Shown here: one piece after another, positions 57,504 through 64,000 of the stretch
Layout of the letters: the number at the start of each line of letters is the position of its first letter
How positions within the stretch are numbered: position 1 is the first letter of the stretch
The notes under the pieces: generated by a model
Database searches by the model: none
The model's input: the letters and a program-made list of their open reading frames with translations, nothing else
What the model was told of the DNA's origin: nothing
Assembly: GCA_021234155.1 (NCBI GenBank)
Contig: JAJEKV010000108.1
Coordinates: forward strand, 400,415 to 464,414
Reading direction: 5' to 3'
DNA length: 64,000 nt
From: Isoetes taiwanensis
Taxonomy: Eukaryota > Streptophyta > Lycopodiopsida > Isoetales > Isoetaceae
Translations under genes and position numbers: made by a program

Positions 57504-60500
57504 TTTGACGTTTCTCCATCTCTCTTTATCATTATCAGGATTGTAAAAATGCAGCAGAAATCGCATCTTCTTCCTTCTTTTGAGTACGTTGCATTTCATT
57601 TTCAATCTCTATGCAGCTAACTACTTGGCTCTCTGAGCTTACTTTATCTGTACGTATATATGCGGATAGATTCCAAAGGCCTCATCGATAATTGCTGCTA
57701 TCTGCTATCTTTACTTGCACTTGCCGCATTTTCTCCTTGAATGGTATATCATGCAGATCCAGGAAATGTTATATGTGGTGATTGCGCATTACATCTGCTA
57801 AGAACAAGCTCCATTAAACATGTTGGCTGCATATAACTTATGTCAAGAATAGGAACATGTCGCACTTCTCTTCATAGCTAGAATGAAGGATCTCTAATAG
57901 AATGCTAAGAAAGATTACAGGTTATCAAATGTACCTTCTTTTCCTCTGCCTATTTGCATTGGCATGCACTCCAAAAAGCATTTGATCTGGGCCAGTAAGC
58001 TACTGCAAGTTACAGCAACATGGATATGTGTGCAGAACAATTGATGTCCAGAGCCAATGAGTGGCGTAAAGAGATGGCCTTATTTGCTTGCTTGAGTGCC
58101 AATGGGTGAAATAAAGAGTTGGATTTATTAGCTTCTTAGCATTAAATTGTGCTTGGTGCTGTGTGGTTTAAGTATAATAATAGGAAGAAACATTTGCTGG
58201 AAACATAGAAATAATTTGAAAATTATTCTGTGTGCTAGGCATAGATGTCATTTACCTTGATCCTAATTTGTAAGCATAAGTCTATCCATGTCTGTTTTCG
58301 TAGTAATCTTTTGAGTTGGCCAAAGCTTTACTGACAGTGTAGATGGTACTTGATGCTTTTGTCTTGCAGGGAGTGACTAAAAGAATCAACAACTTGCTTA
58401 ATTTCCCCAAGGTAACATTGGATTCTAATTTGTAAGCAGTTTTTAGAATAGAAAAATTTAGAAATCTTCTGTTTCATTAGCATTGGATTCTAATTTGTAA
58501 GCAATCTGTCAAACTGATAAGTATATTTCATAGGTCTTTATGAACTGCTAGAAAATATTCCAGTGATCTGGCATAGCTACTTGGTCCTTATTTTGCTGTT
58601 GGTAATTATTCTATAGGTTGTTTAATTGTCTATGGAACCACATATGACTAATATTGTGCATATAAATACCACTGTCCATGTCCACATTAATTGTTAAATA
58701 CTTTTCTCTTCATGTATTTTGTTTCTACTGTAACAGTGCCTCAACATATCTAACCAATAAAAGTTATTTGGGGATCTTTGGTCCTACGAGGTATTCCGCC
58801 TCCTGATGCGGTAAAAGCTATTTATAGCTATATGCCATTCATCCTTTGAGAATTTGAAAGTCATTGTATTTGATAAACTGAAATGTAAGAACATGTTAGA
58901 ATCAAATGCTATTGTAGGATCACTTTTCTGTTTTCTATCCCCTATGATAGTGCTATTTTTGGTGCCCATTGCACTTTGTATTATGGCCATAGGCAGAGTT
59001 GTCCCCAATACGTGCAAAGGTATGGAATGCTAAGGTGGATTCGACATTCTGAATACGAGCAGATGGATTACATTTACATTGCAAATGTGTGCATATATAA
59101 ATGAAATATGCAAAGGGGTTAAGGTGGAATAGAAGAGAAGACATACCAAGTTTGTTTACCTGCAGAAACCAAAAGCACGACACCACATAGCGCAATCCGC
59201 CACATATAGCTCAATCCTGTATGATGTGATGTTTTGATAGATTGAGATGAGCTGGACTGGATCTATATGCAATTAAAAGATCGGCATCTGTTGATCATCG
59301 TTTTAGCATACTTCTTAACATTAAACTATAATTGATGTTATTCCAAAAAGTGCAATATCTTATATAGGTGTTGCTAATGCCACTCACGGAAAGCATATGT
59401 GCAATCATAGTCTAGCATTGGTCTAGATTAGTTTCTAATATTATGCCTAGTTGCTGACGAAAAGTGCAATCATACTCCAGCCTTTAACATAAAAAATACC
59501 AGTTGAAAACATAAATTAGTCCTATCAGTGCAAGATTTTACGCCACTTGCCTTAAATCAAGGACTGTGAGAGAACATCCATCTATTCAGTACAATTGTTC
59601 ATTAACATTTCTATGAAGTGCAAGATTCTACATCTACCAACATCCCAAACAAAAAGCACAACACAACTAAATTCAAACAAACTAAATACACGAATTTTGA
59701 TTTATTATTACCCTATTGGTTGGCGCAACATTTTATGAAATATTTACCCTAAGCCATACACCCTGAAACACATTGAAACCACAATTTCATGTACATGACA
59801 CATTGAACCCACACATCCACGCAAAACATATAAGTAATGTAAATGAATGCGGGAGCTCACTTATGTTGCTAATATCTAAATGTCGCATCAATTACCTTAG
59901 AACCGTTTTCAATTTCAAAACCCCCCTTAAAGTTCTATATATCCACTATTACATCAAAGGTGGCTCATGCCATGTACACCATATTCTCTAGATCGAGATT
60001 TAGGAGAGGGAGGATCGATGAATCTCCAAAGAAAGAAGCAGCCATTATGAAAATATGATTGGCTCAATCAATATCCAAGTGTAATTAAATATGTGACAGG
60101 TTTATCCAACGTTGTAACACCTGTTGATTAACGAAAAGATTCTATTGTTATTGAAGAATGTATAATTTTAGGTATTCCAACCACCATGCAAATTCACCAT
60201 AATAAATGCTTCTAGATTGAGTACGCCTCTAGATGATCACCTGAATGCATCCCCTGCGGCAGGCTATAGCTTTGAATAAAAAAGAAAAACATAATACCAC
60301 AACCCTAACCATAGTAGTCGTAGCCTCCATGATGTGGTGCATTGCAAGCCCGGTGGTTCGCTATGGAATGTGCGAGGCACATAGATGTGGACCAGGTGCA
60401 CACCGGCGAACGCTGAGCTGCTTGAAGCAGTTCTTGGATGCTTGCTTCATGGCCAAGCTTTGGGATGCAGGCCCCGTCACATGTCAAGGTGGCAAATTAT

Positions 60501-60819
60501 CGACATCAAGTTAATCCCATGCTCACGAGGGGCCCACACCACTACCGCGCACCCATCTACCCATGAAAAAGCCAGGTGATTGCTTCCATTCGCGACAGTG
60601 CACACACCACCTCCGCATTGAGGCAGGGGAGATGGATTCGGAGCCGCGTGAGGACGTGAGTCCGGCCGGCTTTGCCGCCGAGGCCATTGAGGATGAAGGT
60701 CACGCCTCCGTGCCTGTCCGGGTCGCATTTCGAGCATATCCGGGCTCGGTGATGCTCTGGTTAGTTGTGCCCCATCCCGGGCCTTGCATGAGCTAACCGA
60801 GCACGGCCTCGTGAGGGCT
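57504..60819. other. gene-poor stretch
   Basis: Short exon-like pieces with plausible splice sites lie near 58371-58411 and 58740-58810, but I cannot assemble a protein from them. A small direct repeat (TTGGATTCTAATTTGTAAGC) occurs at 58418 and 58482. No transposon ends recognised. 60560-60800 is GC-rich, with a frame (EAGEMDSEPREDVSPAGFAA) that leads into the retroelement tail family. Confidence 0.35.
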
Positions 60820-61085
60820 TGTTGGGATCAGACCTCCCCGGGAGGTAATAGAGCACGCCGGACTTCGGTTATGCCCCCCGGGTCCGACATTAACCTCAAA
60901 CATTTGTGATTATGTATATAATCGCAAAGATGTCAACATCCTTATTGCTACTAAGGTTTTTCCCAGAAACCCTTCCAAGCGGGGTTTTTAATCCTGGTAG
61001 TAATATCTTGGCGCTCTCTTTGTACTTGGGTCCCATAGGCCGGTTGGTCTCCGTGGACGATAAAATCATATTCTATTCTATTATT
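60820..61085 (+). mobile_element. retroelement 3' end, tail-family copy 2
   Basis: GCCGGACTTCGGTTATGCCC, then CTAAGGTTTTTCCC, then GTCCCATAGGCCGGTTGG and CCGTGGACGATAAAA, ending in TTCTATTCTATTATTATG. The same succession, inverted, is at 62364-62640. The simple-sequence tail fits an RTE-like LINE or a SINE mobilised by one. Confidence 0.6.
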
Positions 61086-61819
61086 ATGACATATCTTAAT
61101 TTGATGTAGGACATGCTGTATCAAATGAGAATGTCCAAAGTGGTATAGCAACCTAATAAATGTTTATAGAATCCAAGATAACATAATCAAACTTATCTCA
61201 CACCACATACACAAAGTCTATCTCCTCTACAACTTGGATGACGTTGAACCCTCGCCCAAAGCTCATGCATTGTGAGGGTACGACCTAGCTTTCTTCATCT
61301 TGATAGTTAGGAACAGATAATAATTTTAGTTGTGACAAATTATGCCTCCTTTCTGACGTAAAATAACAAGGAAGATACGATGGAATAGCAAAAAAAAAAT
61401 TATTGATATTGAGACGAATAGCAATCCAGGCTATATTGTTGCTAAATTTGCGCATTCTCTCTAAAATCACCATTCCATCCAACCAAATGCTTCGCATTAA
61501 CTTATATTTGTATCTATGCCCGGCAACGCCGGGCACCCGTTACTTGTATCTTCTTATAGATCCATTAAGGTAAACCCAATATTATGCAGGAAATACTATC
61601 AACTCATTAAGAACATGCTTGTCTATAATTCCTGGCAATATATTCAACTGGAAAACATTCTTCATAGCATAATATACTACAATCTACATGATTATCTAAA
61701 ACCTGAATAATTTTTGCTCTAGGGGGAAATCCCATGTGTTGTTTTGTTGCTGCCTTGCTTCCAATTTCGTCCTTAGAGCTGGCCTCCTTGTTGGTATAGG
61801 AATTATTGGGCAGACTTGA
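61086..61819. other. spacer with a small perfect hairpin
   Basis: The only structured item is TGCCCGGCAACGCCGGGCA at 61517-61535, an 8-bp perfect stem with a 3-base loop. Otherwise no gene or repeat recognised. Confidence 0.4.
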
Positions 61820-61985
61820 CTGTTTTTTTTTTTTTGAAAGATCAAGTTAATTAATATTAATACAGAGTAAGTACAAGACGAGCGATACTAGGGTACTCCT
61901 GCCCACACTTGAGCGTAGAACCCAAACGGCACGTGATACCTACCTCGACTCATGAAACAAACCCGGTCAATCTTGTCTACAATGA
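61820..61985 (-). mobile_element. LINE or SINE 3' end with poly(A), minus strand
   Basis: On the plus strand a run of 12 T (61825-61836) is followed by GAAAGATCAAGTTAATTAAT. Read on the minus strand this is an element 3' end with TTAATATTAATTAACTTGAT just before the poly(A), a wording common at plant L1 3' ends. Extent to the right is uncertain. Confidence 0.5.
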
Positions 61986-62363
61986 AGAGACTTGACTGTT
62001 GTTGGCTTAACGATTCCACAGTAGTCGCAAAATATGGTTGTCATATACAATATATGACACCGTTTGTGACTCCAAAGCTAGAAATGGAGACACACAAATT
62101 TAAACTTGCTTTTCCACTGCATTTTATAAAATATGATACCACTAAAATACTAGTGGAAAACCATGAAAAAATAAGACATGATATTAGGTGTCTTATTTTA
62201 CCGCCGAGAAAATCCCTGGGAATAAAATAAGACTCCATCTATATTAAAAATAGTACCTAAACCTAAATAAAACATGTATCATTTTTACATTAGAAAAGTG
62301 ATTTTCTTTTAAGACAATAGACGGCCAAACATCATTTGATAAAATATGTGACTTTTGAAAATA

Positions 62364-62640
62364 AGAATAGAATAGAATAGAATAGAATAGAATAGGTTTT
62401 TTAGCGTCCACGGAGACCAATTGGCCTATGGGACCCAAACAAAAAGAGAATAGAATAGAATAGAGCAGCAAGCGTATTACTGACAAGATTAAAAAACCCC
62501 CGCCCTGAAGGGTTTTCGAGGGAAAAACCTTAGCAGTAATAAGTATGCCGGCATTTATACAATTGTATAGGATAGTTCAATGGGCCCCGAGGACAACAAC
62601 CGAAGTCCGGGTGCATTCATAACCTCCCCGAGGTATATTC
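62364..62640 (-). mobile_element. retroelement 3' end, tail-family copy 3
   Basis: Inverse orientation to copy 2, with the same blocks: ACCCGGACTTCGG, CTAAGGTTTTTCCC, GTCCCATAGGCCAATTGG and CCGTGGACGCTAAAAA. The tail is the (TTCTA)n microsatellite at 62364-62395, and a second short (TTCTA)n lies inside at about 62448-62464. Identity to copy 2 by eye 70-75%. Confidence 0.65.
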
Positions 62641-62929
62641 CCGACTCTGGTGATTTAATAACTCATGCAACAGTTGGCCAATGTAAAAACTAGTCAAAAG
62701 CACGCTTGATTTATTTTGCATAGAATCTTAGACATAAAATAGAAAAAAACTAGCAGAAGGGCAGGCTTGAGGCAAAGGGTTGGTTGGGGTTTTGTAGATG
62801 ATAGTCAAATACTAATACAAAGTGAAGCTTCTAGTGATGATAGTCCTGAGAGATTTGAGTATATATGGAACTTTGAAGGTTAGCTAGTACAATGCTTTGA
62901 AGAAAAGGGAATTTCCCAAAAGATTCACC

Positions 62930-63168
62930 TCAATGGTTGATAACAATATGACACACGTGGGTGTTAGGCAAGCAAGGATTGGATCGTGTTAACAAGGATT
63001 GCTGTAGGTTTGTGATTTTCTTTATATATGATGTATGTTAAACACATTTCAATGGTTGATAACAATATGACACACGTGGGTGTTAGGCAAGCAAGGATTG
63101 GATCGTGTTAACAAGGATTGCTGTAGGTTTGTGATTTACTTTATATATGATGTATGTTAAACACATTT
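62930..63168. repeat. recent tandem duplication, 119-bp unit
   Basis: Two head-to-tail copies starting TCAATGGTTGATAACAATAT (62930 and 63049) differ at about one position (TTTTCTTTA versus TTTACTTTA). Near identity means a recent event or an assembly duplication. Confidence 0.9.
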
Positions 63169-64000
63169 TTAGAGAGGTTGTATTCTAGTGCTTGTGGAGA
63201 AGGGTTGGAAAAACTAAATCATCATGGAGACTTTTGAAGAACTTACATACGGGTGCAAAGTTTAGAATGCACTTGTAGCGCACTCTCCTCTACGGCATTA
63301 TATCAAAGCTTTAACAAAAGTCACACGTGTGTATGTCAACCTCCATGTTACTGTCGACTATCATCAATCGCATGCTTCGAACTTCACAAACAAGATGTTA
63401 AGGCATTAAAGGATTCGTTTGAAAGGAACTTATAGATAGTTGTAAGATTCCGCTAGAGGCAGGGAGTTTCCTTATATGTGTCAACCTCTAATGGAGTGGT
63501 TTGAAATGATTATACAATTGGGGACATTAGCTGTTAATTTGTTCTCAATTTCTACAATTTGTAACTATCTTAAAGCTTGACCTATAGAGAAACAAAAAAT
63601 GGATGATGAAAATAATCTTAATGAAAAACATTTTTACTAAAGCATATCATTTACCATGCTGGTATGAAGTACATGTTACCTTTAGCCCTTTGCAGCTGCC
63701 TACAAATGCTGCAACCCACCCTTTCTAAGTTGAGAGAACAACATCCTCTTTTTAGAATCTGAGGTGCTGTAGTCAACGTGGTCATATGGCGATCTTGGTT
63801 TTTTGTCATACTAAATGGGAACACCATTCCTATTGTGTCAATTTTTATCCAAATATTCATGGGAAGGAAAAAGACAAAGGGGAAATTCACTCAAGGTGTA
63901 TTCATGCACTCCCAGCACCGGCATTTACAACAACGGAAATACAATATAAATTTCATTTCTAGCTAACAAGTTATACATTAATCTAATATGTATTGAATAA
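63169..64000. other. gene-free right edge
   Basis: No recognisable gene, repeat or structural element. Confidence 0.4.

Noticed and set aside
61285-61536. minus-strand 83-codon ORF
   Set aside because: No motif. It starts at the small GC hairpin and looks accidental.
1-64000. ribosomal RNA or organelle DNA insertion
   Set aside because: No rRNA core words or organelle gene sequences recognised on either strand.

Overview
This window looks like nuclear DNA of a land plant. One spliced housekeeping gene (cytosolic isoleucyl-tRNA synthetase, about 26 exons with GT-AG introns) sits in a sea of decayed transposable elements: Ty3/gypsy LTR elements with initiator-Met primer sites and a chromodomain integrase, L1-like and other LINEs, hAT elements, a CACTA-like terminus, tRNA-derived SINEs and MITEs. 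I cannot name the species. The mix of LINE types and the transposase-like proteins without an obvious angiosperm look would fit a fern, lycophyte or other large-genome lineage, but that is only an impression.

Layout. 1-1222: no recognisable gene. 1223-6052: a 5' LTR plus primer site, a degraded histone H3-like gene, three tandem GC-rich hairpin units, a strong TATA box and a truncated gypsy integrase/chromodomain. 6057-8200: left end (TIR A) and first exons of a transposase-like gene. 8240-8505: polypyrimidine tract. 8541-12296: LINE debris on the minus strand. 12297-13725: an inverted second copy of the first LTR. 14482-23320: TIR B, then two convergent transposon genes: a plus-strand transposase-like gene (itself cut by a 1.39-kb hAT-like insertion) and a minus-strand gene with a Ulp1/C48 peptidase domain. 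23750-25737: the 3' end of another gypsy element. 26540-38590: a tandemly duplicated SINE-containing unit whose first copy is split by a 10.8-kb hAT-like element. That element carries a decayed DUF659-type transposase, a protein-kinase-like ORF, a LINE fragment and an array of long foldbacks. 39095-40590: LTR in inverse orientation. 41723-50700: the isoleucyl-tRNA synthetase gene. 50800-64000: mostly gene-free, with a CACTA-like end, a second LINE RT fragment, a MITE sharing TIRs with TIR A and B, retroelement 3' tails and tandem duplications.

Most reading frames are broken. In the synthetase gene, splice sites are intact, but many exons carry one- or two-base indels, mostly in short homopolymers. 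This fits either a recent pseudogene or uncorrected long-read error, and the choice affects how every broken gene here should be read.

The strongest candidates for something new are: the TIR-sharing family (TIR B, transposase-like gene, Ulp1-like gene, and the 276-bp MITE); the histone H3-like gene behind a gypsy LTR; and the large hAT-like element with kinase-like cargo and a foldback array.
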